Source: an uncultured Succinatimonas sp.
Lineage (GTDB): Bacteria > Pseudomonadota > Gammaproteobacteria > Enterobacterales > Succinivibrionaceae
DNA length: 37,684 nucleotides
Direction of reading: 5' to 3'
Assembly (NCBI RefSeq): GCF_905203285.1
Contig: NZ_CAJKVK010000008.1
Location: forward strand, 1-37,684
The position numbers were made by a program, and so were the translations under genes. Shown here piece by piece: positions 8,753 to 17,390 of the stretch. The notes beneath the pieces are model-generated. The model had not been told where the DNA came from. It was given only the letters and a program-made list of their open reading frames with translations, and searched no databases. How positions within the stretch are numbered: the first letter of the stretch is position 1; the number at the start of each line of letters is the position of its first letter.

Positions 8753-8850
8753 TTGGGCGTAAGTCTTTATGCTTTTTAATTTTTTAGGTGAGACAAAAAG
8801 ACGCTTTTTCCGATGATAAAAAGATAAAAAAATTAAAATTTAATTTATTC

Positions 8851-8880
8851 TTAACAATCAACGGTTTTTTATTTAACAAT
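8851..8880 (+). promoter_or_regulatory. Direct repeat upstream of the phosphatase gene
   Basis: TTAACAAT occurs twice, at 8851-8858 and 8873-8880, exactly 22 bp apart (two helical turns). The spacing resembles tandem binding sites such as the 11-bp periodicity of Pho boxes, but the sequence is not the enteric PhoB consensus and the region is AT-rich, so chance is possible. Confidence 0.25.
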
Positions 8881-8894
8881 ACTTTTTTAAATTG

Positions 8895-8916
8895 ACCTCA
8901 GTTAAAAAAATGAGGT
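8895..8916 (+). promoter_or_regulatory. Hairpin covering the phoA ribosome site
   Basis: ACCTCA (8895-8900) can pair with TGAGGT (8911-8916) across a 10-nt A-rich loop. The GAGG of the ribosome site lies inside the stem, so folding could reduce translation. The 6-bp stem is weak and its function is unproven. Confidence 0.3.
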
Positions 8917-8923
8917 TAAAGAT

Positions 8924-10360
8924 ATGAAATTAAATAAGACCGTTTTAGCTTTAGCAGTCACTATGTGCGTTCCTGCTTTTACCGCTTGTACTGCAGCTAA
9001 TGCCGGAAATACCGATTCTTCAGTTATGACTCGTGCCGCATTAGGCGATATCACTCAGTACGCAGGTGCCCGCCGCTTAACCGGTGATATGACCGATAAT
9101 TATCAGGCCGTTCTTGATTTAGCCAAGAAAAAGCACGCCAAGAACGTAATTCTCTTAATCGGTGACGGTATGGGCGACAGCGAAATTACCGCAGCCCGTA
9201 ACTTTGCCAAGGGCGCAGGCGGAATGTTTGAAGGTCTTGATTCACTTCCGTTTACCGGTCAGTACACTCATTACTCTTTAAATAAAGAAACCAAAAAGCC
9301 TGACTACGTTACCGATTCAGCCGCTTCCGCCACCGCATGGTCATCTGGCGTTAAGTCTTATAACGGCGCTATCGGCGTTGACGTAAACGGTAAGCCTCAT
9401 GTTACTTTGCTTGAACTTGCCAAAGCCAAAGGTTTAGCTACCGGCGACGTTTCCACCGCTGAAATCGAGGACGCCACCCCGGCAGCTCAGATTGCCCACG
9501 TCGTTGCCCGTAAGTGCTACGGTCCTAAAAAGACCTCAGAGCTTTGCCCGGAAAACGCTTTGGAAAACGGCGGCAAGGGCGGTATTGCCGAGCAGCTTAT
9601 CGATTTACGTCCTGACGTAACTTTAGGCGGCGGCCGCGCAACTTTTGCCGAAACCATCAAAGCAGGCGAATTTAAAGGTCAGACTTTGGAGCAAAAGGCT
9701 AAGGCAGTAGGCTACACCTATGTTACCAATCTTGATGAAATGAACGCCGTTACCGTTGCCAATCAGGATGCTCCGCTTCTTGGTTTGTTCTCTGAAGGCA
9801 ATATGCCTATTCGCTTAAAGGGTCCGCAGGCTACTTTACGCGGTAACCTCGATCTTCCTCCTGTAAAGTGTGAAATTAACGATCGCGGTGAAGGCATGCC
9901 GACCTTGGCTCAGATGACCCAAAAGGCAATCGATCTTTTGAAAGTTAACGAGAAGGGCTTCTTCCTCCAGGTTGAAGGTGCTTCAATTGACAAACAGGCT
10001 CACGCTTCAAATCCTTGCGGCCAGTTCGGTGAGACCATGGATTTGGACGAAGCCGTTAAAGTTGCAATGGACTTTGCTAAGGCTGACGGCAACACCTTGG
10101 TTATCGTAACCGCCGACCACGCTCACTCAACCCAGATTGTTTACCCTGACGCTCATTCCATGGGCTACACTCAGGCTGTCATGACCGCTGACGGCGCTCC
10201 GATGAGCATCTCTTATGCCAATAGCGAAGACGTAAATGATACCGGTCATACCGGTGCACAGCTGCGCATCGCCGCTTACGGCCCGGGTGCCTTGAACGTC
10301 TTAGGTTTAACCGACCAGACTGACGTGTTCTTCACCATCAAGAACGCTTTGCAGCTCTAA
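8924..10360 (+). CDS. phoA: Periplasmic alkaline phosphatase
   Basis: 478 aa, close to E. coli PhoA (471) and alignable along its length. It hydrolyses phosphate monoesters in the periplasm. The N terminus is a signal peptide; cleavage could be after ANA (about residue 27), or lipidation at Cys22 (PAFTAC) is possible. Active site: Asp81 in LIGDGMGDSE, the nucleophile Ser132 in VTDSAASATAWS, Asp183 in EDATPAA, Lys357 and His360 in IDKQAH, and VTADHAHS. Both disulfide pairs are kept (RKCYG with ELCPE; VKCE with NPCGQ). The E. coli Asp330 position is Ala359, a residue known to tune activity. Ribosome site GAGG at 8912-8915. Confidence 0.95.
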   Translation: MKLNKTVLALAVTMCVPAFTACTAANAGNTDSSVMTRAALGDITQYAGARRLTGDMTDNYQAVLDLAKKKHAKNVILLIGDGMGDSEITAARNFAKGAGGMFEGLDSLPFTGQYTHYSLNKETKKPDYVTDSAASATAWSSGVKSYNGAIGVDVNGKPHVTLLELAKAKGLATGDVSTAEIEDATPAAQIAHVVARKCYGPKKTSELCPENALENGGKGGIAEQLIDLRPDVTLGGGRATFAETIKAGEFKGQTLEQKAKAVGYTYVTNLDEMNAVTVANQDAPLLGLFSEGNMPIRLKGPQATLRGNLDLPPVKCEINDRGEGMPTLAQMTQKAIDLLKVNEKGFFLQVEGASIDKQAHASNPCGQFGETMDLDEAVKVAMDFAKADGNTLVIVTADHAHSTQIVYPDAHSMGYTQAVMTADGAPMSISYANSEDVNDTGHTGAQLRIAAYGPGALNVLGLTDQTDVFFTIKNALQL

Positions 10361-10403
10361 TTAAGCCACAAAAACTACAAGAAGAAAATTATATGCCTGC
10401 TTT

Positions 10404-10429
10404 GCCCGTGATGACCTCACGGGCTTTTT
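10404..10429 (+). terminator. Rho-independent terminator after phoA
   Basis: An 8-bp stem GCCCGTGA / TCACGGGC with a 5-nt loop, followed by TTTTT. Confidence 0.9.
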
Positions 10430-10434
10430 CATTT

Positions 10435-11775
10435 CTAGCGGTCAAAGCTTAAAGGCTGACCTGCTTCATTACTTACGATTTGACCGTCTTTTACTTTTAA
10501 CACGCCGCTTACTACCGTATGGGTAACTGAGCAGCGGAAAGTATGATTGATAAAAGGCGACCAACCGCATAAGGATTTGATGTCAGAAGCTGTTACCGTA
10601 TGCGATTTAATCGGATTTATAAGCACGATGTCGGCTTTTTTGCCTTCTTCAATGGTTCCCCTGTCAGTAAGGTTAAAGCGCTTGGCTACATTCGTTGAAC
10701 TTACCTTAACCACTTCTTCAAGGGTAAGCTCGCCGCGCTTCCATAAATCAAGAAGGGCAAGCAGTGAGTACTGTACCGAGGTAACGCCCGAAGCGCATTT
10801 TAAATACGATCCTGATTTAACTGAAATCTCATGGGGCGCATGATCGGTTCCTACCGTGGTGATAATGCCGCGTTTGATGCCCTCAATTAAAGCTTTACGG
10901 TCAAATTCGTATTTAACCGCCGGATTGCATTTTAAAAAGCCTTGCAAGCGTGAATAATCGCCTTCTGAGAAGAACAAGTGAGGAATGCACGCTTCCCCTG
11001 AAATCTGACGGCTTTCAAGCGGATCTTTTGCAAAGTAATTTAAGATCTCAATTTCCTCTTTTGTGCTAAGGTGCATGATATGAAGCTTAGCTCCGGTATC
11101 AAGCGCGGTCTGAATGGCAAGCTTTGAGGATTTGATGCAGCAGTCGCGGTTGCGGATGACAGGATGCATGTTAAAAGGAATGTTGTCGCCGTACATTTCC
11201 TGCGCGGCTTTTTGCTTGGCGGCGATGATTTCATTATCCTCGCAGTGCGCGGTTACCATCATCGGAGCTGCTTTAAACATCTTGTGCAAAATGCTTTCAT
11301 CATCTAAAAGCAGGTTGCCGGTAGTCGAACCCATATAAACTTTAATGCCGGCGACGCTTTTAGGATCGGCTTTTTTTACTTCCTCAATATTGTCAGGGGT
11401 CGCGCCTAAATAAAAAGCGTAATTGGCCACGCTGTCGCGAGCTGCGGTAGCTTTTTTACCGTTAAGTGATGCTTCATCGACGGTAGGCGGTATGGTGTTG
11501 GGCATATCCATAAAGGAAGTGACGCCGCCTAAAACCGCGGCACGGGATTCTGAATAAATGGTAGCCTTCTGCGGCATTCCTGGATCGCGAAAATGCACGT
11601 GGGCATCAATTAATCCCGGCAGCGCCACCAATTCATGGCAGTCAATTTCGTCAGCGCCGTTTGCTTCAATCTGCGGTGCAATTTTTGCGATTTTATCGTC
11701 TTCAACAAGAATATCTGCACGTATAATACGTGAAGGCATTACAACCTGAGAATCTTTTAAAATTAATTTGCGCAT
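10435..11775 (-). CDS. pyrC: Dihydroorotase (amidohydrolase family)
   Basis: 446 aa. It interconverts carbamoyl-aspartate and dihydroorotate in pyrimidine synthesis. Features: N-terminal small beta domain, metal-binding DAHVHFRDPG at about residue 59, the substrate segment DMPNTIPP, AGIKVYMGSTTGN with the candidate bridging Lys, later His ligands in TAHCEDNE and LHIMHLST, the catalytic Asp in TVGTDHAPHE, and a C-terminal GTIEEGKKADIVLI. The length and motifs fit the long type of dihydroorotase rather than the short E. coli PyrC (348 aa). The start ATG at 11775 has a strong AAGGAGA site. It is divergent from nudF across 47 bp. A hydantoinase-like activity cannot be fully excluded but the motif set favours dihydroorotase. 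Confidence 0.85.
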   Translation of the reverse strand: MRKLILKDSQVVMPSRIIRADILVEDDKIAKIAPQIEANGADEIDCHELVALPGLIDAHVHFRDPGMPQKATIYSESRAAVLGGVTSFMDMPNTIPPTVDEASLNGKKATAARDSVANYAFYLGATPDNIEEVKKADPKSVAGIKVYMGSTTGNLLLDDESILHKMFKAAPMMVTAHCEDNEIIAAKQKAAQEMYGDNIPFNMHPVIRNRDCCIKSSKLAIQTALDTGAKLHIMHLSTKEEIEILNYFAKDPLESRQISGEACIPHLFFSEGDYSRLQGFLKCNPAVKYEFDRKALIEGIKRGIITTVGTDHAPHEISVKSGSYLKCASGVTSVQYSLLALLDLWKRGELTLEEVVKVSSTNVAKRFNLTDRGTIEEGKKADIVLINPIKSHTVTASDIKSLCGWSPFINHTFRCSVTHTVVSGVLKVKDGQIVSNEAGQPLSFDR

Positions 11776-11822
11776 AAGAGATCTCCTTTAGCAAATTAAT
11801 TGTAGTTGAAAATGAAGAAACT

Positions 11823-12461
11823 ATGAACGAAATTGAAAAACTTACCGCACCTCGGTTTACGATAAAAGACGTAACCGTGTACGAAAAAAAGCGTGTCTTT
11901 AAAGCTCATTTTGCCGTAGATAACTACATCGTTTCTTATAAAAAGTTCACGGGCGGAGAAACCCGCAAGCTCGTGCGTGAAATCTTTGAGCGCGACGCGG
12001 AAGCCGTCGCTATCGTTCCTTACGATCCAAAAACTGATGAAGTCGTGCTTATTGAGCAATTTCGTCCCGGCGCTTTAAACGATCCGGTGTCCCCTTGGCT
12101 TATTGAAATCGTCGCCGGTATGATTGACCTGGGCGAAAGTCGAGAAGAGGCCGCATGTCGCGAACTTTATGAAGAGGCAAAGCTTAAAATCACTAAAGAC
12201 GATCTTGAGCTGGTAAGCTCTTTATACCCAAGCCCCGGCGGAACTTCCGAAGTCGTTACCATTTATATTGCAAAAATAAATTCCGATCATTTAGCGACAA
12301 ACGGCGGACTTGCTGTTGAAGATGAAGATATCAGAATCTTTAAGGTAAAAGCGCAAGATGCTTTTAAACTGTGCAAAACAGGGAGAATTTGCAATTGTGC
12401 CGCGATGGTAGGCTTAATGTACTTAGAGCTTAATTACGATAAGTTTCGCAATAAAGCTTAA
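11823..12461 (+). CDS. nudF: ADP-ribose pyrophosphatase (Nudix)
   Basis: 212 aa, matching E. coli NudF (209 aa). It cleaves ADP-ribose to AMP and ribose 5-phosphate. The N-terminal strand-swapped segment ends at AVAIVPYDPKTDEVVLIEQ, followed by FRPGAL and the Nudix box GMIDLGESREEAACRELYEE. The residue normally Gly after EEA is Lys (EEAKL), a mild departure from GX5EX7REUXEEXGU; the metal-binding glutamates are intact. In E. coli nudF starts the nudF-yqiB-cpdA-yqiA-parE cluster. Here cpdA, yqiA and parE lie about 7 kb downstream, separated by a large autotransporter, and yqiB is not seen. The ribosome site is weak (GAAG). Confidence 0.88.
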   Translation: MNEIEKLTAPRFTIKDVTVYEKKRVFKAHFAVDNYIVSYKKFTGGETRKLVREIFERDAEAVAIVPYDPKTDEVVLIEQFRPGALNDPVSPWLIEIVAGMIDLGESREEAACRELYEEAKLKITKDDLELVSSLYPSPGGTSEVVTIYIAKINSDHLATNGGLAVEDEDIRIFKVKAQDAFKLCKTGRICNCAAMVGLMYLELNYDKFRNKA

Positions 12462-12481
12462 CTTCTAAAAATCCTCCTTGT

Positions 12482-12500
12482 CCCCGTCAAAATGGCGGGG
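12482..12500 (+). terminator. Hairpin after nudF
   Basis: CCCCGTC / GGCGGGG can form a 7-bp stem (one G-T pair) with a 5-nt loop. The following bases are not a clean T run, so termination efficiency is uncertain. Confidence 0.5.
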
Positions 12501-12529
12501 TCCATCCAAAAATTTTATTTGATTCTTTT

Positions 12530-12558
12530 TTGACATCCTCTTTTCCTATCCATAAAAA
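12530..12558 (+). promoter_or_regulatory. Candidate sigma-70 promoter of the large autotransporter
   Basis: TTGACA (12530-12535) is separated by 17 bp from TAAAAA (12553-12558). It would give a leader of about 195 nt before the preferred start at 12761. Confidence 0.5.
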
Positions 12559-12760
12559 GCGTTTTTTGTGTCTAAATTTTATAAAAATCGTTATAAATAT
12601 ATGTTTTTTACAGGTTTTAGAACAATGTAAACGTTTACGGCATAAAAATTACAGTAAAGATTTTTGAGATTTTTAATAAATATTTTACTTTTACGTATAT
12701 TTTAACTACGTGAAATTTTTTATAATACGCATCGACATAGAGAAAATTGAGGTAAACAAG

Positions 12761-15700
12761 ATGCGTCAGACTGAGAGCGCTATGCGCATGCTCATTTGTG
12801 CCTATAGAGCAGTATTATCTAATTGCTTTAATAAAGAATTCTTAAGGGGGGGGGTAAAACGATTAGCTAAAGGAGCAGCCCTCGGAACCTTCCTAACTGC
12901 AGTTCTTGCAGGCTTTTCTTCTTCATATTCTTATGCTGAGACTATATATGTAAGTGAAGAACATCCCCAAGAAGATTATTATACTAATAAAGAGTATGGT
13001 TTTAGTAGTGATGATGCTAAAGGAGATATTATTTCAAGTGATAATGCAAAGTTAAATATTGGATTTACTGGAGAGGGAGAAGACCAAAAGGTTGAAACAT
13101 CAAATATTGATATTAAAAACGGTACTAATGGTATAGTTGCCCAGGGAGTAAACGCTAATATTCAAATTACAGTAAAAAATGATATAGCGATAGATAAAAT
13201 ATCAGAGAAAGGAATTAATGCGCAAAAAGGCTCAGAAGTTCATTTGACAGCAGGAAACACAAATGTTTTATATGTAAATGGCGTGAATGGTATAGGAATA
13301 AATGTATCGGGTAAAGTAAATATTTCACAATCGCAAGATAAGCCAGAATTTAAACAATCAAAGGTATCTTTAATTTCTACAAATGGAAATAATGAAATAA
13401 AATCAGAAAATGGTATAGGAGTGAAAGTTGATTCAGCGCGTTTTCAAGCAATATCTCATAATGCAAGTAATATTATTAGCGGAGGAAATATAGGTATAGA
13501 GATAAACAATCAAGGATCAGCAGAAATATCTGCTATAAAAGATAATTTTATTGGAGATGAAGATCAGGTTAAAAATCCAGTAAAACATGGTGTTTGGGTA
13601 AATGATTGGTCAGTCATTAATTTAATGGCAGATCAAAGTAATAATATATGCACAAGTGAATCTGGATTATTTGCAGACAAAGGAAGTACTGCTATTGTAA
13701 CATTACATTACCATGAAAGTGATGAGTCTAATCTAGAAGCTATTCTTAGCAATAATATATTTGTTAATAAAGAAGATTATAATGATAATGATGTTTTTGC
13801 TGTTAAAGCAATGGATGGTTCTACTATTGAACTAACATCTCAAGATAATACTGAGACAACAGAGCAAGATAAAAAATATATTCCGACTATAAATACTACA
13901 ATTAATGTTAAGTCTGTAAGTGGAGATATAATCGGTATTATTGCTGATGATTCTACAAACGAAACAGGAAATAAAAGTTTAGTAAAAATAGATGGAAGTT
14001 CTTTGATTGTACATGCTGAGGCTTTAGGAAGTGATAATAGTTCTGAAAAAATTTCAGCTATTGAGTCAATTGGTAATGGCAAAATTATATCTAAAGTTGA
14101 TGCTAGTGTTTTATCTAAGATTTATGTTGATGTATCAGGAAATGCCAAACTTGGTTACGGCTTAAAAGCTGAGAATGGTGGTGCTATTGAATTAAAATCT
14201 ACAAATGGAGGATCTGTTAATATCAATGTAGATGTTAATACAAATGAAAAGCAAACTGGATATGGAATTTACTCATCTGGTAATGTAGATGTCTCTTCAG
14301 TTAAGAATATTATTATAGCAAGTTTGGATGGTGTAAATTTTTCATCAGGAACTGTTGATATTACTTCAATGACAACATCTTCATTATCAAGATCTATTGA
14401 TAAGGTATCAGATTATAATATTATTATTGGAAAAGAAGGTACTGGTGTTCATGCGGCTGAAGGTGCGGATGGTGAATTTAATGCTATCGCAACATCAGGT
14501 AATAACTATATAGCTGGTTATGAGAATGCTGTTTGCTCTGAATCATCAAAAGAAGTTAAAACTCCTAAAATTTTGATAACAGCAGTACATGGTAGTAATT
14601 TTATAGGTTTTGATAAAGATGTCTACGAAGATGGAGTGATTGGTAAGAATGGTCTTTTGGCAAAAAGTGGTGAAGTATCTTTAATTGCTGGAATAAATAA
14701 TGATATTAAAGCATTTGAAAGAGGTATTTATGTTAACAATGCAAAAGTTAATTTAAAAGCTAATGAGTTTAATATTATTACGGCAGATAAAATAAGTGAA
14801 GATAATCCTATGCATGAAGGCTTTGGTAATGGATATGCAATTTACTCATTAAGCGGAAGCTCAGTAACATTAGATGCCGGAAATAAAAATAGTTTACTCG
14901 GTGCCGTATACGCTGAAGGTGCTAATACCTCTGTAAGTTTAACCGGCAAATCTAATACCGTATCGTCTTATGCACAGAGTTCAAGCTCAGGCGATTTGAG
15001 TGATGAGCCTGCCTTTGCCGATAAGAAAGTAATCTCTGCCTTGTACGCAGAACAGGGTGCAAACATCTCCTTAACCGGTGATTCCAATATTCTGCGTACT
15101 TATGCCGAGTATGACAATGATGAGCAGCTAGAGCGTGTTGTCTGGGCATATAACGGAAAAGAGGGAGAAAAGAAAGGCTCTTCAATTTCCATTGACGGAT
15201 ATTCATATATCTCAACCGACTCTTATGAAAAGAGTCCCAACAGCCTAGACGTGGCGATAGCCGCAGGTACCGCCACTAAATTGGATTTTAATACGGTAAA
15301 TAAAGAAGTTAATCCGGATGATAGAGCCACGGTTACAGTAACTTACGCCGATACTACTGACGAGGAAGGTAATCTCCAGCACAGCTTCATATCAGGCGAT
15401 ATCCTCGCAGCTTATGAAGGCTTGATTGATATTACCCCTAAGGATGGCTCTGCCAGAATCACCATCAACGGCAACCTGCTTGCCGGTAATAACGGTATCG
15501 TGAATGTTAATTTAGGTCAAGGCGGTATTTTGACCGGTCGTGCCGATGACTACGGCGATGCCGGAGTGCTTGTTGGTACGACTCACGGTAATGGTGTAGA
15601 GGGAAAAGGATTCTTTAACCCGGCATTCAGCAGTACGATTTATAAAGGTGGTGAAGTAAATCTTACTATGGGCGAAGGCTCTCGCTGGAATGTCACGGGA

Positions 15701-17257
15701 CAGAGCTGGATAACCAGAATCAATACTGAAAATTCCTCCAACGCCATTATTGATTTGGTTTCGACAAATACTGACAGAAATGAAACCGCACATGCATTAA
15801 CCGTCTATGAGTTGACCGGTAACGCCATTTTCAATATGAGTCTGGATGCCGACCGTGATGTCAGCGACATGCTGTATATAAAGAACGCTAACGGCGAGTA
15901 TACCGTAAACGTGATAGATGCGGTATCGCATGATGACATGTATGCAGACGGTTTGGACGGATTGCGCTTTGCTACCGTAGGAGCAGGCTCAAAGGCCAAG
16001 TTCCGTGCTCTTACTTATAACGGCGGCGGAGTAAACAATATCGAATATCAGATAGGCACCGACGCATATGCGGAAAATGATGAGAATTCCGTATATAACG
16101 GTGACAATATGTCTGTGCACAAGCCAGGTGACAGTACCGTAGACGAATTCTTTGAAAGCAGCGGCAAGCCGGGAGAAGCTATTCCCACTCCTGCGACTCA
16201 GACCTTATCTTTAGCCGCGGTCAATGTGCTGGCATCTGACAGTGAAGTTACGGTCCTGGCGGAAAAAGAAACCGCCGCTCCTGCAGCGGAGAGCGGACTT
16301 GATGAAGTCACCAACTTTAAGCTGGTTGGGGTTGAGTCAACTGAAATCTCCGATGCCGGTAAGACCATAGTCGACATGTCCCGCGCTAACTACGCCAACG
16401 CCGTTTACATGGACACTTTAAATAAGCGTCAAGGTGAAGCAAGATTTGTAGGTGATACCGACCACGGCGTCTGGGTCAGACTGCGTCATGACAATATCGG
16501 CAAGGATGATTCCTTCAGAACCCATGACACTATGGTAGAGGTAGGCTTTGACCAGAGAGATATTGTCGATTCGGGTGAATTTCACACCGGCTTAGCTCTT
16601 GACTACATGAACGGACAGATTGATTACCATACCGTTGACGGTGACGGCGATATCGAAAGATACGGCATCTGGTTCTATACCACCTATTTAGGCAACGACG
16701 GTCAGTATGCCGATTTGGTCTTGAAGTACGGTCATCTTAAGAATGATTTTGATTTCAATCTGGATATGACCGGAGTCAATGTCAACGGCGACTATACCAA
16801 TGAGGTAGCTTCAATTTCAGCGGAATACGGCTGGAAGTTCTCCAACTCCTATAACTACTACATTGAGCCGCAGGCCCAATTGCAGTACTCCTACGTTACC
16901 GGAGCTGACTATACCACCTCATACGGCACCAAGGTCGACCTTGACTCGATACACAGCTTGATAGGCAGAATCGGCTTTAGAGCGGGAAAAGATTTTAATA
17001 CCGACACGCCGATAACCGCTTATATCCGCGGCGACGTATTGCATGAGTTCTTGGGTGACCAGGACATATATGCTTATGACAATACCGGAGTCATGGACGT
17101 CACATATGAGAATGACGACACCTGGTATTCGGCAGGTTTGGGTATTTCAGTACAAAGCTCGGAAAACACTTATTTCTTCCTTGAAGGAGAGCAGGTATTC
17201 GGAGCTGACAACGACAATACCTATACCGTATCGGGTGGCTTTAAACACAGCTTTTAA
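12761..17257 (+). CDS. Large autotransporter (type V secretion) with poly-G tract
   Basis: 1498 aa from the ATG at 12761, which has GAGG 9 nt upstream; a GTG at 12710 would add 17 residues without a good site. An extended signal peptide of about 59 residues ends in SSSYSYA. The passenger (about 60-1200) is rich in Asn, Ser, Gly and Val, with short repeats such as GNNEIKSENGIGVKV that suggest a beta-helix. The last ~280 residues (from QGEARFVGDTDHGVWVR) form an autotransporter beta-barrel ending in GGFKHSF, with the terminal Phe used for outer-membrane insertion. A run of nine G at 12846-12854 lies in codons 29-32; G8 or G10 brings an early stop. The DNA is very AT-rich to about 14870, then normal. 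It probably displays an adhesin-like surface structure; the ligand is unknown. Confidence 0.9.
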   Translation: MRQTESAMRMLICAYRAVLSNCFNKEFLRGGVKRLAKGAALGTFLTAVLAGFSSSYSYAETIYVSEEHPQEDYYTNKEYGFSSDDAKGDIISSDNAKLNIGFTGEGEDQKVETSNIDIKNGTNGIVAQGVNANIQITVKNDIAIDKISEKGINAQKGSEVHLTAGNTNVLYVNGVNGIGINVSGKVNISQSQDKPEFKQSKVSLISTNGNNEIKSENGIGVKVDSARFQAISHNASNIISGGNIGIEINNQGSAEISAIKDNFIGDEDQVKNPVKHGVWVNDWSVINLMADQSNNICTSESGLFADKGSTAIVTLHYHESDESNLEAILSNNIFVNKEDYNDNDVFAVKAMDGSTIELTSQDNTETTEQDKKYIPTINTTINVKSVSGDIIGIIADDSTNETGNKSLVKIDGSSLIVHAEALGSDNSSEKISAIESIGNGKIISKVDASVLSKIYVDVSGNAKLGYGLKAENGGAIELKSTNGGSVNINVDVNTNEKQTGYGIYSSGNVDVSSVKNIIIASLDGVNFSSGTVDITSMTTSSLSRSIDKVSDYNIIIGKEGTGVHAAEGADGEFNAIATSGNNYIAGYENAVCSESSKEVKTPKILITAVHGSNFIGFDKDVYEDGVIGKNGLLAKSGEVSLIAGINNDIKAFERGIYVNNAKVNLKANEFNIITADKISEDNPMHEGFGNGYAIYSLSGSSVTLDAGNKNSLLGAVYAEGANTSVSLTGKSNTVSSYAQSSSSGDLSDEPAFADKKVISALYAEQGANISLTGDSNILRTYAEYDNDEQLERVVWAYNGKEGEKKGSSISIDGYSYISTDSYEKSPNSLDVAIAAGTATKLDFNTVNKEVNPDDRATVTVTYADTTDEEGNLQHSFISGDILAAYEGLIDITPKDGSARITINGNLLAGNNGIVNVNLGQGGILTGRADDYGDAGVLVGTTHGNGVEGKGFFNPAFSSTIYKGGEVNLTMGEGSRWNVTGQSWITRINTENSSNAIIDLVSTNTDRNETAHALTVYELTGNAIFNMSLDADRDVSDMLYIKNANGEYTVNVIDAVSHDDMYADGLDGLRFATVGAGSKAKFRALTYNGGGVNNIEYQIGTDAYAENDENSVYNGDNMSVHKPGDSTVDEFFESSGKPGEAIPTPATQTLSLAAVNVLASDSEVTVLAEKETAAPAAESGLDEVTNFKLVGVESTEISDAGKTIVDMSRANYANAVYMDTLNKRQGEARFVGDTDHGVWVRLRHDNIGKDDSFRTHDTMVEVGFDQRDIVDSGEFHTGLALDYMNGQIDYHTVDGDGDIERYGIWFYTTYLGNDGQYADLVLKYGHLKNDFDFNLDMTGVNVNGDYTNEVASISAEYGWKFSNSYNYYIEPQAQLQYSYVTGADYTTSYGTKVDLDSIHSLIGRIGFRAGKDFNTDTPITAYIRGDVLHEFLGDQDIYAYDNTGVMDVTYENDDTWYSAGLGISVQSSENTYFFLEGEQVFGADNDNTYTVSGGFKHSF
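12846..12854 (+). repeat. Homopolymeric G9 tract in signal-peptide coding region
   Basis: Nine consecutive G encode part of Arg29-Gly30-Gly31-Val32. With eight G, TAA follows at once; with ten G, TAA occurs five codons after the tract. It is a likely slipped-strand phase-variation site. Confidence 0.75.
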
Positions 17258-17275
17258 TTAAATTCTCGACAGAAT

Positions 17276-17303
17276 AAAGCGTCGTTATTAATGATGGCGC
17301 TTT
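17276..17303. terminator. Hairpin between autotransporter and prolyl-tRNA deacylase genes
   Basis: AAAGCG at 17276-17281 pairs with CGCTTT at 17298-17303, extended inward to a 12-bp stem with some G-T pairs and a TTAA loop. It is followed by TTTCACCTCTTT; likely the end of the autotransporter transcript. Confidence 0.5.
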
Positions 17304-17311
17304 CACCTCTT

Positions 17312-17360
17312 TAAGGCCGCGCCTTTCGTTTCATGAAAGTTTTTGCCTCTAGCGGCCTTA
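17312..17360. terminator. Inverted repeat, possible bidirectional terminator
   Basis: TAAGGCCGC (17312-17320) and GCGGCCTTA (17352-17360) form a perfect 9-bp stem around a 31-nt loop that itself contains CTTTC / GAAAG. It sits between two convergent genes. Confidence 0.45.
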
Positions 17361-17390
17361 TTTGCAAGTTTATTTATCTTTTGTAAAAAT

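Noticed and set aside
12710..12760. Upstream GTG start for the large autotransporter
   Set aside because: It adds 17 residues without a ribosome site; the ATG at 12761 has GAGG at a suitable distance.
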